64,000 nt of DNA from Oreohelix idahoensis (taxonomy: Eukaryota; Mollusca; Gastropoda; Stylommatophora; Oreohelicidae): contig JAMPIV010005832.1 in assembly GCA_024509875.1 (NCBI GenBank), forward strand, positions 275,989 through 339,988. The letters run 5' to 3'. The position numbers and the translations under genes were made by a program. The notes beneath the pieces were generated by a model. That model made no database searches. It saw nothing but the letters and a program-made list of their open reading frames with translations, and was not told where the DNA came from. How positions within the stretch are numbered: position 1 is the stretch's first letter; every line of letters begins with the position of its first letter. This document shows, one piece after another, positions 45,683 to 57,700 of this stretch.

Positions 45683-48405
45683 GGAAGAAGAATATGGTGA
45701 AGTCGATGGTTCAATGGTTCAATTATATTTAATTGAATCATTTCATCCAATTCCTTTTCCACTTGCGACTGAAAGTGTATAGGAATAGGATACGGCCTAA
45801 CCCTAATTGGATTATTGTCGGTAAGAATTATGTCATGTTCTATGACATCTGTGTGTCCAGGAATGTCAGTGAGAACATCCTGAAATGTTTGTAACATCGA
45901 CGAGACTTGTCGATGTTCGTCACCAGAAAGATTAGGAGAAACAGAAACGTTTTTCCAAGATTCCGTGGAATGTAATGGAACCACTGGAAGGGGAAGGTTG
46001 ACATCAGAGAAGGTAGCTTCCTCATCCTGAATGACAGACAGGGATGAATAATGACCGTGAGGTGCAGGAGCATCATCCGTTGCCTGGAAAATAGGCAGCA
46101 AATAGTCCGGACGTTCGTGAAATTCCGAAAGCATGTTTATGTGGAAAGTTTTATGCTTTCCATCAATATCGACCACATAGTCAACATCGGAAATCCGAGA
46201 GACTATTGCATACGGACCTTTCCATGCAATAAGAAGTCTATTTTCCCTACTGGGGAGTAGGACGAATGCTTTGTCACCTGGACAAAGTTGTCGTAGACAT
46301 CTATTCTTGTTAGCAAACTGCCTTGCCTTCTCTTTAGCAATTTCTGATGAAGCAGTTGCTAGCTTACATGCCTCAATGATCTTTTGTCTAAGAGCAATGA
46401 CATACTCATATGAGGATTGAGTTTCATCGCTAATATCATCGGCAGTGATGAGATCGTGTAATAAAGACATAGGGCCGCGTGGACGCGCGCCAAAGACAAG
46501 TTCGAAGGGAGAAAATCCTGTGTGTTCATTAGGGACTTCTCTATAGGCAAAGAGAGCCGCGGGTAAAACCCTGTCCCAATCTTGAGGATGATCTTCAGTT
46601 ATCTTACCAAGCAAAGTCTTGAGCGTTCTATTCAGACGCTCAACTAACCCATTAGACATAGGATGGTAGATACTACTGAGAGATCGTTCAATATGTAAGG
46701 TAGACATTACCTGTGACATAGTGTCAGATATGAGTTGAGTGCCATGGTCTGACAATATTTCTCTGGGGAACCCCAAGCGAGAAAATATCAACCAAAGAGC
46801 ATCTGCGATATCTGTAGTAGATATGCTCTTAAGAGGAATAGCCTCTGGCCAACGTGTGCACATATCGACACATGTAAGGATAAACTGATGTCCTCTGGCC
46901 GACTTGACCTTAAAAGGGCCAATAATATCTATGGCCATTTTCTGAAACGGCCGAATAGGAATGTCAGCAGCCTGGATAGGCGCAGCATGTCGTGGTCCTC
47001 TAGATTTGACCTCCTGACATACCTTGCATGATCGGCAGTAAATACGAATGTCCTTATTGACAAAAGGCCAAAAGAAAGCCGCAAGGACTCTCGACTTCGT
47101 ACGGGCAAAACCCATATGTCCAGCACATTGCGAGTCATGAGCATGTTGCAATATTTGGACTCTCATGCTCTTGGGAACAAGAATTTGCGAATGTGCCGAC
47201 GTAGCCGAATCTTGTACCATACGTACAAGTACGCCGTTTCTCATTGCAATCCAAGATTTTCTATTTGTATCCTGATTCGGATCACCTTTCTTCGCAAGAA
47301 CGAAGAATTTTTTTAAAGAAGAATCTTCTTCTTGCAATTTTATGAAAGAGTCACGAGTGATTACTAAGTGACTATCTTGGCTATCAACTTCATTATCACT
47401 ATTCAGTGAAGTTTCGGGTGTTTGTAGAGCTTGTGCTCTTGTAACTACTGCATTTGTAGCTTGCATGTTATTATCTTCCCAAGCAGCAATCTGCTGTGGG
47501 GTACACTCCCTAACTCCGTGAATACGACCAATAATAAGGTCCGCAATAGGATTAGGTAAGAGACAAGCATGCACATCTCCAGTAAAGAAAGGAGTGGCAA
47601 TGCGAATTACAGCAGTAGGATATTTTTCTAGAGTGCCGCCAAATGTGACACATTTAATAACCCTTCCTGTAGCACAAGATGGATCTACAAGCGATTGTCT
47701 AACACCAATAGTGGTGCATCCGGAATCGAAAAGTAGTGAGACCGGAGTATCATTAACAAGACCCTTATGTAGAATTATAGAACCCCTCCCGTCATGCGCA
47801 ACAGCAGCAGGAAGAGCGGGAAGTGGGTGACCACAACTCAAAGTAGTTATGGTACCCGGTTCGAATAAAGTACTGCATTGGGGGCATTTGTTTGCTCTCT
47901 CAAAGTCAAAAGCAGAACTAGTGACAGCGTCAAAGTTTTTACTATCAACAACATGATTACAGGCTGCCTCAGTTTCCTGTTGTACAGCATTAGCCTGCTG
48001 ATATCTCTTTTTTTTGTGTTGAGATCTACCCCGACTATTATTACCTCTGAAGTTATCAGAGTTATTATTATCTCTGCAGTTATTATTGTCTCTATTGTAA
48101 TTGTTATACTGGTTCGAATTCCAGTTTCCACGATTACTATCATGTTCACATTGATGCGAACATCTATTTGTTTGGTTTTGAGGTCTTCGGCAGGAATAAC
48201 CTCTATTACCATATCCTCTTTTGAAATGCTTATAATTATTAGGGTGATAGTAACGAGTACTATCAGGTTGTCTCCAATTCTTCGAAGAAGAATCACCATG
48301 AAATTGATTTCCATGATTTTGACAGAAATTACCGCTACTCTTTCTATCAAAATTTTGTTGGGATCTACGAGCAAAGTTTTTGACCATACGGAGCTGCCGA
48401 AGCAA
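45622..48405 (-). CDS. Protease-integrase part of Gmr1-like pol, copy 2
   Basis: A 927-codon frame, clearly homologous to 3307-6081 in order and motifs: an Asn/Arg/Gly-rich basic tract; CPQC...SCGH; protease LFDSGC; the HHCC integrase zinc finger; a DD35E core (AIDIIGP, LSDHG, NGLVERLN); a GPYAIVSRISD module; and the pre-RT LTDIPGHT segment. After IIEP the frame is thrown off by a tandem duplication of eight bases (ATGGTTCA twice on the plus strand), giving a false C-terminus. The first ATG follows a frame break in the stretch just after the gag capsid and is unlikely to be the real start. Confidence 0.93.
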   Translation of the reverse strand: MLRQLRMVKNFARRSQQNFDRKSSGNFCQNHGNQFHGDSSSKNWRQPDSTRYYHPNNYKHFKRGYGNRGYSCRRPQNQTNRCSHQCEHDSNRGNWNSNQYNNYNRDNNNCRDNNNSDNFRGNNSRGRSQHKKKRYQQANAVQQETEAACNHVVDSKNFDAVTSSAFDFERANKCPQCSTLFEPGTITTLSCGHPLPALPAAVAHDGRGSIILHKGLVNDTPVSLLFDSGCTTIGVRQSLVDPSCATGRVIKCVTFGGTLEKYPTAVIRIATPFFTGDVHACLLPNPIADLIIGRIHGVRECTPQQIAAWEDNNMQATNAVVTRAQALQTPETSLNSDNEVDSQDSHLVITRDSFIKLQEEDSSLKKFFVLAKKGDPNQDTNRKSWIAMRNGVLVRMVQDSATSAHSQILVPKSMRVQILQHAHDSQCAGHMGFARTKSRVLAAFFWPFVNKDIRIYCRSCKVCQEVKSRGPRHAAPIQAADIPIRPFQKMAIDIIGPFKVKSARGHQFILTCVDMCTRWPEAIPLKSISTTDIADALWLIFSRLGFPREILSDHGTQLISDTMSQVMSTLHIERSLSSIYHPMSNGLVERLNRTLKTLLGKITEDHPQDWDRVLPAALFAYREVPNEHTGFSPFELVFGARPRGPMSLLHDLITADDISDETQSSYEYVIALRQKIIEACKLATASSEIAKEKARQFANKNRCLRQLCPGDKAFVLLPSRENRLLIAWKGPYAIVSRISDVDYVVDIDGKHKTFHINMLSEFHERPDYLLPIFQATDDAPAPHGHYSSLSVIQDEEATFSDVNLPLPVVPLHSTESWKNVSVSPNLSGDEHRQVSSMLQTFQDVLTDIPGHTDVIEHDIILTDNNPIRVRPYPIPIHFQSQVEKELDEMIQLNIIEPLNHRLHHILLPWLLSGRRIRTYEFALIIAN

Positions 48406-49540
48406 CTGGTAAACCTTCTTTCACCTTAGAGTTACCCATGGTTATGTGTGGGTGCGCAGTTACGTATTGGCAACAGAAATCTTCCATTTCTTTTATTGTT
48501 TTAGGTTTACGTTCATGAAGGAAAGCAAGGAAAGACTCATTGACAGACGACATGACTTTGTCTCTAAGTATTAAGTCCATAAGTCCTTCATAAGTTTTTT
48601 CCGTCTTAGATAGTTCAACCCATCGTGAGAAAGTAATGCGTATTCTTGCAATAAACTCGGAGAATTCAACTCCATTTTCAGGTAACATGTTTTTAAATTG
48701 TAGACGATAGCCGTCTTCGTTAAGCTGATATTTCTTTAACAAAGCGGCCCTGACAACCTCATAATTGTTCTTGTCAGGTTCATCCACCATATTTAATATA
48801 CTTAGAGCTTTACCTGTCAGTATCCCTGATAACTGATAAACATATTTTGCTTTGTCTATGTTATGAGCTGTACATGCTTGTTCAAATCTGTCCAGATAGA
48901 ACATTATGTCATCGCTGGAAGGACTAAATGTTGGTAACTTAATCTTAAAAGTATCATCATTATTAGCCTTACCAGAAGATGAACCCTTGTTTGAATCATT
49001 ACCATTACTCATGCTTGTCAATTTCAATTTTTCCAACTCTAAAGCTAAGACCTTTTCTTCATGTTCCATTTTTGCTTTCTCTTTCCTCTCATCAGACTCT
49101 CTCTGTAATCTTCTTTCCTCAGCCTGAGCCTCTTTTTGAAGTCTTTCATTTTCAGCTTCTTTTTCAAGTCTTTTATTTTCAGCCTCTTTTTCAAGTCTTT
49201 TATTCTCAGCCTCTTTTTCAAGTCTTTTATTCTCAGCCTCTTTTTCAAGTCTTTTATTCTCAGCCTCTTTTTCAAGTCTTTTATTCTCAGCCTCTTTTTG
49301 AAGTCTTTCAGCTTCTAGCTGTAGCTGGAGTTTTCTCTCCTCAGCTTCTGATTCCCTTTTTTGTTTTTCCATTTCCATTTGGAATCTTTTTTCATCCACC
49401 TGCATCTGCAGTTTCTTTTGTTCAGCTTCCATTGCTTTATCATATCGAGCAGTTGCAAATTCTTCTAACTTATCACCAGTCTTCCCAAGCAATTTACCCT
49501 GCTCAATAAAGTGCTCAAATGTAGACATGTTGTCTAACAT
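48365..49540 (-). CDS. Gag with long coiled coil and SCAN-like capsid, copy 2
   Basis: A 391-codon frame beginning MLDNMSTFEH. Residues 35-175 are a highly charged coiled coil, with six near-perfect nine-residue units (KEAENKRLE) at 82-135. A Ser/Asn/Gly-rich hinge follows, then the capsid from about 200 (LPTFSPSSDDIMFYLDRFE). Residues 263-362 have the hallmarks of a SCAN-type capsid C-terminal domain (YQLNEDGYR, FIARIRITFSRWVEL, LHERKPKTIKEMEDF). Published work traces vertebrate SCAN domains to Gmr1-like gag. The frame stops after SAAPYG, while pol-frame homology starts in the overlapping frame, so a one-base change at the nearby A-run probably split an older fused gag-pol. The start ATG fits, because the coil opens directly after it. 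Confidence 0.9.
   Translation of the reverse strand: MLDNMSTFEHFIEQGKLLGKTGDKLEEFATARYDKAMEAEQKKLQMQVDEKRFQMEMEKQKRESEAEERKLQLQLEAERLQKEAENKRLEKEAENKRLEKEAENKRLEKEAENKRLEKEAENKRLEKEAENERLQKEAQAEERRLQRESDERKEKAKMEHEEKVLALELEKLKLTSMSNGNDSNKGSSSGKANNDDTFKIKLPTFSPSSDDIMFYLDRFEQACTAHNIDKAKYVYQLSGILTGKALSILNMVDEPDKNNYEVVRAALLKKYQLNEDGYRLQFKNMLPENGVEFSEFIARIRITFSRWVELSKTEKTYEGLMDLILRDKVMSSVNESFLAFLHERKPKTIKEMEDFCCQYVTAHPHITMGNSKVKEGLPVASAAPYGQKLCS
49136..49297 (-). repeat. 27-bp in-frame tandem repeat in gag
   Basis: Six copies of a 27-base unit, each encoding the nine residues KEAENKRLE or a one- or two-residue variant. The DNA copies are almost identical, so the array is recent. Copy 1 has a related but more diverged nine-residue array. 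Confidence 0.93.
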
Positions 49541-50956
49541 ATGAGTCCAAAACCTGAAATAATTAACTAATTTATTTCAAACCTAAGTGTAACAAGTCTT
49601 AATTAAGCACTTGTATATTCACATCACCTTATATTATCCCAGTCTCTGTGGGAAACAAGTCTCCAATCAAAGAACTTGTATATGAAATATCAGCACTCAA
49701 TTCTTGATCATAAGTGCACTTCTCATTCAATAGTGCACGACACTATTCATCATTCATTTATCATCAGTATAGTAGTAACAGTGCATTAGCATAGCCCATT
49801 AACTAATTACTATAACTGTAAACAATGACTATGTAAACACATGCAGAATGTAAACATTGAAAATGTAAACAATACAAACAATGTAAACAATAACAATGTA
49901 AACAATAACAAAGATCAGCAACAATACAAAAACTTTCGCAGAAATCAACTAAAAATAAAGCAGAAATTAATGAAATATCACAAAAAAATGTGACGATATC
50001 TGCGATAGAATTAAACAAAATACATGACACCACAGTGTATAAACAAAAATGTTGTATGAAACTAAATTATAGACAAGAGTAGGCTAACAAACACAAACAA
50101 ATCAAAACAAAACTAAAGAATGCGAAATAATAACGAAAACAATATTAAAACATGTCATCACAGCTAACATAAATAGCAACAGAAGTCGCTTAGCAAATTC
50201 CAGTATTGGAAATTTGCAAACCTTACAGAAAACGCTCACAATAGACGACCTCTATGACGTGGCATAATCTAACGGAGACACCACCCAACCGAGAACCCGC
50301 TGAAATATAAACATATAAATATACAAATAACATATAAACATATAACATATAGAATGAGATGATACACAGAAGACTCAGCAGAAGTATAAGGGCACAGTTT
50401 ACATACAAACAGGCCACTTAACTTATAGGCTTCCAATCGTAGAACAGCAGAAAAAAACGGATGTCAATCAACGTCCTAAAGAGCGAAGCTCCAACGATGA
50501 TGGCACATCTGAACTGCTTCCACTGCTAACACGATGGTACAAGAGCTTCTGACATACTGTGTGTTGAGTTGTTTCGGCACTTGACCTTCTAATCCAAAAG
50601 TAAGTTGATGGAAATCGGTACTTGGCCTTCTTCAGAAAACAACCCGTTTCAACCGGCACTTGACCTTCTCAAAAAAACGACAGCACTGGAACCTTGACAG
50701 CAGCAACTTGCTTGACTTGCGTAAAAGATAACAGCAGTCCGAGTTATCCGGCAACATGTAACAACGCCGGGTACTGTCAAATTCTTGTTTCCGTCAAAAA
50801 ATTGAAATTTGACTTTTACCGGGCAACGCCGAGTACTTTGAAAATTTTGAAGATGTTGACTGTATTGAAGAATGTTAATTTCTTGAAGGATGCTGATGAA
50901 TTCTTGTTGAAAATGAAGTGGGTAAGGGACCCCGTGTTTGCTGGTACCAGAATCAA
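49541..50956 (-). other. Leader (5' untranslated region) of copy 2
   Basis: 1.4 kb between the primer site and the gag ATG, with no long frame. It would hold packaging signals. Copy 1 has lost this part entirely. Confidence 0.65.
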
Positions 50957-50974
50957 ACCAGCTTATGGCCACCA
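50957..50974 (-). other. Primer-binding-site candidate of copy 2
   Basis: Two bases inside the 5' LTR the minus strand reads TGGTGGCCATAAGCTGGT. The TGG start and position suit a tRNA primer site. The tRNA cannot be named from sequence alone. Confidence 0.5.
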
Positions 50975-50976
50975 AA

Positions 50977-52053
50977 TGATGCGTGATGCCATATGATGAT
51001 GGATGGCATCCGCATGTCTGGTTTTGTGTAGTGTGTAGATGTGTTCAGTCAAAACAATGTTCATGCAACAATAACAGGGCAATCCACATAGGACGTCAGT
51101 AAACTCACGACGTATAAAGTCAATGAGTCTTGAAACAGCCGTTGACGTTTTTCTTCATTATTTATTGTGGACGCCACAGTGACAAAATGGTTACGCAAAT
51201 GTGTAGGCACATCAAACAGTCATTATCACAGCAACATTCAATACAGCAATAAACGGTAGACAGCATTACAATGATGAGTCAGATGCATGTTATATTTCAT
51301 AGTGCTGTAAATGTAGTCAGGTGGAAAACTCCATCCTTTTCTATAACAGCCAGGAGATAACCAGATGTATGAGATCAGTTCACTCTCCTTAGTTTGACTT
51401 CAGCAAGACAGACACGTCTGCCGAAGTATAAATAATGTCCTCAAAAATATCCTCTAGATAATAAAGGTTTTCCAAACCTAGTTCATTTAACAAAGTAGCA
51501 AGTAATGGTCCTTGGTACCTGCATCAACCGATGCAGTACAATGCAGCGACATGTGAGCTAGGAAAACATCTCGTGACGACGACTTTCGCAGACAGGCTAT
51601 GAATCGAAATCGCTCACGACCCAAAATCAATAGAGTTAATGAAAGAGTCAATTTACCTTGCTTTCATGAAATACACAGAAATATCACGCCTCCCGACATG
51701 TGGGAAACACTAGAGGTATTATCTCGAATAAACGAAATATCCATTAAGAGGACTACACATCCCTGACAGAACAAAAATAGCGGAGATCCCCTCTTCAACG
51801 AGGCATCTCTTTCGCCATTCCAAATCGCTCACCCCACTAGTGGTGGGCGGAAACCGATCGACAAAGAAGCAAGACAAGTCATGCGCAGTCCAGCGCAAAA
51901 CGACCACAGCTCAAACTTAACTGCATTCGATACCAACGCGAGAAGACAAATGCTTACCGAGAAAAGTGACTATAAATTCCAAGCAGTTGTTGCCCTTGCG
52001 TTATAAAACAGATATTGAAATAAAACGATGTTGCGAGAATTTATCACGCAACA
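50977..52053 (-). repeat. 5' LTR of copy 2
   Basis: A 1,077-bp partner of 42701-43787, on the promoter side for this minus-strand element. The ATG at 52028 that opens the downstream LINE frame lies inside it by accident. Confidence 0.95.
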
Positions 52054-52058
52054 CCAAC
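52054..52058. repeat. Target-site duplication of copy 2, right (CCAAC)
   Basis: Partner of 42696-42700, directly after the CA end of the right LTR. Confidence 0.92.
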
Positions 52059-53801
52059 ACTACGAAATTTTCAAACGCACTTGCTTAGAGTACTACCGAA
52101 ACTGTTCTATTGAAACTCGGAGCGATCAACTAGATGCTATTGTTGAGGACAAAATAAGCACCGACCTCCTCACAATACATCTGTATCACACAAGAGATAA
52201 AATTTTAGTTCAAGGAGCTACAGAGTGTGTACAGACATGGCTAGACGTCGAATTTTGTCACCTCCAAAGATCAGCTCTAGATAAGACCATGATTGTAACT
52301 GATCTTGCCTCTCCACCAACAATCACAGGAGACATGCCTGCCAACTTACAATCTCAGCTAACCATTGAAACCAGTCCACCTATCATCACTCCAATAATTG
52401 TGCAAACTGGAGAGGAATCCAACGAAAATGTTTCCCTTTCAAATGATGATATTCCGAAACGTACACTGGAACTAGCATCATCTACCCTTAATACAAATAT
52501 ACCTACAGATAATCCAGATCTAAATCACTCGCCCAGTGCACACGAGACACACCCATCATGCACCAAAGACACTGTTACTAAAAGAATAATGCCTATCCAC
52601 AAACAGCTCCTAGCTATTGAGTACACTAAGGAGCAAGACAGCCCCGAAGTGCGAAGTCTAGTAGAGGGAACAGAGAAGCGCTGCTGTCAGGCGATGATTA
52701 CCGTCCTTGAAAGTTCAGTGAGAAACATCATTGCTGAACTCAAACAAGACCTGGACAGCTCATTCAAAAGAGAACTTGACGCACTCAGGCATGAGGTCAA
52801 GTCTCTCAGACAAGAAAACACAAGGCTGATAAATAGAATAGACCAAATACAAGAAGCTTCAGACAGTAAAAACAAGAACGGTGGTGTCCAAAACCCTCAA
52901 ATATCGGGTCATCCAATTACACCACAAACATCACCTGCTCCGTTACTCTCTCAACCTCAAACACCCGTTCCTGAAGACAAAATATGCCCACGACATCACA
53001 AGCTTGAAAACAGCCAACAGAGTATTAAAAACAAAGAACGAAAAGAAACATCACCAAATAAGACTTACCCGATTGAGGTAAAAATTAGTCATCGTACTGA
53101 AAACCTACCAAGACAACACACACAAGTAGATCCCGAAGCAACAACGGCAACGGAACATGAAAGAACACAACAACCGACACAAAAATCCGCTGAAGACCTC
53201 CAGCAAGAAGAACATCAATGGCACCAACAACACCGTCGTGCACGACCTCAGCCACAGCACCATCGACACATACCACACAACACACATCACATCATTATTG
53301 GGGACTCACTGCTAAAAGGTATTCACAGTGACAGAATGTCAACAACGCCAGAGGACATTGTCACAGTAATACCACTACCAGGAGCTGGAATAGTGAAAAC
53401 GACCAATGAAATCAGCCATCTCAACAGAAATACTAACATAAGGAAAACAACAGTACACGTAGGGATAAACGATAGCACAAATGGATACACCATTAACCCA
53501 TTAGACATCTCCAGAATGATTGACAACATAAAACAAAAATTCCCAAACACCTCCATATTTATCTCGTCAATAATTCCACCCAGCTATGGTCAAGCACGCC
53601 AAACTGTAGATATCAACAAGGAAGAGCTAACCTAGCCCAAAAATTTAAAAGTTCCCTCGAGAGGACTCACCCACAAAACACACATATTCGTCAGTCCAGT
53701 GAACACAAATTTACCACACTAAACCACTCATGTCGTCATCCTCAGGTAATACTCATTTACGCTAGCAAATGCTACCACCTACTCGCCCATCCGCCACCCT
53801 A
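52054..53801 (+). pseudogene. LINE ORF1, main piece with esterase-like domain
   Basis: Open from the LTR junction to a stop at 53635 (535 codons if read from an ATG at 52028 inside the LTR; positions below use that numbering). A conserved segment with TIHLYHTRDKILVQG and TWLDVEF lies at 49-76. A Ser/Thr/Pro-rich region follows, then a coiled coil at about 222-278 and a Gln/His-rich linker. An SGNH-hydrolase-like domain comes next, with GDS at 425-427 (block I) and GIND at 479-482 (block III). One base change in frame near 53632 lets homologous-looking sequence continue to a stop at about 53801. In related LINEs, ORF1 coats the RNA. The role of its esterase-like domain is not settled. Apart from the LTR insertion and one shift it is well preserved. 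Confidence 0.82.
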
Positions 53802-54799
53802 ATCGTTTATAAACCAAATGTTTCCCCCATTACCCACACTACAGACACCCCCGCCACTACCTGCTCGACAGGCACAACTGGACAGATGGAAAGACTGGGC
53901 TACAAGTATGACCCGTTCTTCCTCTACATCAAGTAACCACAACACAGGAACTACAGCTAGGAAATTGGGGACTTTTTCTTCATCCGTGTTTCTAGCCGCC
54001 AAGAAATGCCCACTCTCATAGTTCGTATGTGGCTACATCAGCTTAGGCCCCGCGCAGGTATAGCCCAGAAAGTAATGATTGCAAGGCAATTCAGATGTCT
54101 TTATACGACTTTTTCAGAACAAAAATTCAAGCCCACCAAACACCAATGCTGTTGCACAGATAAACTCATACTAAATAGGCTGTATTTCAAAACCAGCTCT
54201 GGAGCTTAGTTTCCCAGAATTGGGACGCCTCTTCTCTCCGGACTGGCAACCTTTGTTTATTCGTGTTTGAGGTAATAAATTAGGAAAATCCTTCATAAAA
54301 ATTAACAACGTGGACTCTTTTACGGGAAAAGATGTATTTCTCTACATTGACTGTGGTTGAAGACAAAATAAGTCCCTGTGGTGCCGCACTTTTTGTGCAA
54401 ATGATTTAAGATAACGGTAAAAAACATGTGTCCCTCGGGACTTTAGAGAAATTCTAATTGCGAGTGTATATTTTATTAACTTGTTTACAAGATTTTTGTA
54501 TTATAACCATTGTGTACTGAACTTTTATTGCATTCACTTACGTCATTTCACCTACTCCCCTCATTCTTTCTTTCCTATTGGACTATTAATCATGTCAGAT
54601 TGCAAAATAAGAAACAAAAAAGAAAAAAAAAAAAAATCTCAAATCTAAAATATAGGGGCCAATTATCACTAATTCCTGGCTTAAGTAAACTTAATCAGGG
54701 CTTAAAATTGGTCGATTTACTAACATTTTTACCTGCCTGCTAGTAAAGCTTCCTGAAGTCTCCACCTCTCTCCGAACAAAATACTTTCCACATAATTGG
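53802..54799. other. LINE ORF1-ORF2 region, not resolved
   Basis: Presumably LINE sequence between ORF1 and the recognisable endonuclease. Short open frames (such as 53818-54021) have no motif I can name. Confidence 0.4.
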
Positions 54800-57700
54800 T
54801 TTTTCCTGAAGACCCGTCATCGTATTACAAAAATTACAGATGAAGAAATGTAGGATTATTGAGGATTCACCACACCATTACGACATGGATTCTAACCTAG
54901 ACCCCCCCCCCCCCCCCCAACATGATAAAACAGTGGTTAGTTATATATATCCTCAACATCTCGACGGCAGTACAGGACGCGTGGTCGTGGATAAATCTAG
55001 TCAACATAATGGCATTGAAATGTATATTGGCTGGAAATAAAATCCCCAACAGGACATATGACCCCTCGTTTTAATTGAGTTATCCTGTACCGGAAACCCT
55101 AGAATCTTCTTCTGCTGTATGGGTTTTGACCACAGTTTCTCAGAATGATAGACAAAACACCGTATGGGCTCCTTCGCTGGAAATTATTCTACTGGGGAGC
55201 GATTTCATTATTGTTTGATCCTTCACATTTCGAACAACACGTGGAATTGATATCACCATCTCAGAACAACCTCACACAGTGTTAGGTCATATCAACCCAC
55301 GAGTGTAAAAGACGGATATTCATCATCTACACACTAATTGATCAAGTATTCTATACGACCTGCCCAGAAAACTTGTAGTCAATGCACAGTTACACCGGAA
55401 CAAGCAATTAAGTGACCACTAATCCTATTTTGCTGTAACTGCTCGGAGAAAAGGGTTTCAATGCCCCTAAAACGGAACATATCGCACAGTTCCCATTCGT
55501 CAGGAAATTTCGAAAAAACCTTTAAACCTTCAAATAATTCCTAGACAAGACCTACCAAAGGATCCCCTCTCTCATACTAACGTGTACCAGTACTTCCCTA
55601 TCCAGAAGAAGCCACTTAAACATCGGACAGCAAACTTTTAACAATGTATTTTGAAAAACATGGGGGATGGGGGTGGGGTGGGTGTGGGTTGGGGGGAGGG
55701 TGGGTGGGGTGGGGCAACGGAGGCAAGTTCGTGTTAAAAATATCAGAAAGACAACCCCATCGGATAACAAACGTAAATAATATCGACGGATTGTACGGAA
55801 TGCGAGGACGAAGCAACAGGCTAAGCTCAACGATTAGAAGCAGGGTATTTCGGGTTATGAGCTTAGAACACAAAGTGATCGACATGCACCGGACATTTCG
55901 TACAGAAAAGCAACTCACTAATCATTTCACACCGCAGCAGACCCGATCCCTCAAGGTGACAGAAAACGAGTGAAAGTCTGGGCAGGGATGGGCCATTAGA
56001 ACACTATACAGACACAAAACAAAAGTCACTAAAACTCCTTTACCAAAAAGCTGCTCCCTCACGGCCCTACTTCATTTTAGTAACCACTTTCAAAACAGAA
56101 ATGCAACCATCTCAAATCGACACTAACAGCCAATGGACTGACGATATTAGTAAACTGACCGCCTGGTCTGCAAACACTGAAACATACCCATAAACAATCT
56201 TAAGTGATATTCCTTTTCTAACAGTTACACACCCCCGAAGTTCTCAACATATATCTTGGCATTAAAAACAATACAAATTCATTCTGGTCTTGATGGTGAT
56301 CAGCAAATAAGATTCTAAACGTTTACGCTGCACCCATCATTTTGCGACTCCTTAAAACCTTGTGTTTACATATCTAATGTAGTTGCACACAAACTACTTT
56401 CCCTCCCAAAGCATTTAAATCTGCCAAAGTGTATATGTGCCTCTCTATAAATCTGGAACTCACGATCAGCGATTCCGCTAACGAGTTACAAATGATCCCA
56501 TATCCCTTCTATCATCTCTGTTCAAAAAAACCACTCATGAGGAAACACATTTACAACACCACATTTCAACACAACAAAACACAAACTGCTCATTGAGAGC
56601 CAGGTCAGTTTCAGACCCAACACATTCCTGTCACACAGCTCTCACCAAAATGGCAGATAACTGGCTGTCGAACGTAATCTGATGGGAAATTAGGTGGTGC
56701 TGTTTTTGTTGACTTCAAAAAAAAAAGCCATTTGACATGATTGACCCACACTATCTTGGTTCAAAAGTTGGAAACCCTCAGAAATAGGCCTAATCCACTA
56801 AACATCATCAAATCATTTCCTGGGATGATCGACAACAGTTAGTGCTTCACAACAACTCGACATCAGATTTCTCGAAGATAGATACAGGAGTACCGCAGGG
56901 CTCTATTCTTGGGCCCTACTCTTCGCAATGTTCATCAACGACCTACCAGCTACATCTAAAATATTCAACATGTGACCTTCTTTGCAGATGATTGTGTACT
57001 ATCTACACTAGTGACAATGACTGCGTGGCACTTGAACTGACTCTTCAATGCGATGTAGACAATCTAACCAATGGAGTAATATGAATCGTATGCCATTAAA
57101 CACAGCAAAAACGAAATCTATGTTGATTACCACCAGACAGAAACTCCTAAACTGCACCAAAAGATCTCTACAGGTACACGCGGAATCAATATACAAATTG
57201 AACATGTAACAGAACACAAAGTTCTAGGAATCACGATTGACCAGCACTTAACGTGGAACTCCCATGTACGGAATTTAACCAAACACTTAGCTCAAAAGAC
57301 ACAGTACCAGCTAGCCAAAATAAAACACTTCTTAGACGCAGACACTAGACTATTGTTCTACACCTCACATATACAGACACATCTAGATTACTGCTCTACA
57401 CTATGGGATGGTTGCCCTGCTTCCACCTCAAAGAGACTGCACTCCCTGCATAAGAGAGCAATACGTCTGATCACCGATAATCGCACGATATCACACACAA
57501 GGACAGGAAAAGAACCCACAATACTGTCCCTGAAAAAAACGTCTTCTCTACAACAAAGCCAAGCTGACTCACGCAATTCTATCAAACAATGCTCCGCCGT
57601 ACCTACGATCATTGTTTCAAACCAGTAGAAGAGAGGGACTACAATTACATCAGTTACGTCTGCCCAAACCTAGGATCGACCTGTTCAAACAGAGTCTAGC

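Larger units (their letters stand above)
42701..52053 (-). mobile_element. Complete Gmr1-like LTR retrotransposon, copy 2
   Basis: A 9.35 kb minus-strand element of the same family as copy 1, bounded by LTRs of about 1.08 kb and by a CCAAC duplication (42696-42700 and 52054-52058). The order is 5' LTR, primer site, 1.4 kb leader, gag, protease, integrase, RT, RNase H, purine tract, 3' LTR. It keeps the leader and gag N-terminus that copy 1 lacks. It is broken by a shift at the gag/pol junction and by an 8-bp tandem duplication ahead of RT. Its LTRs differ from each other at more places than those of copy 1, including a cluster near 43284-43325. Confidence 0.95.
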
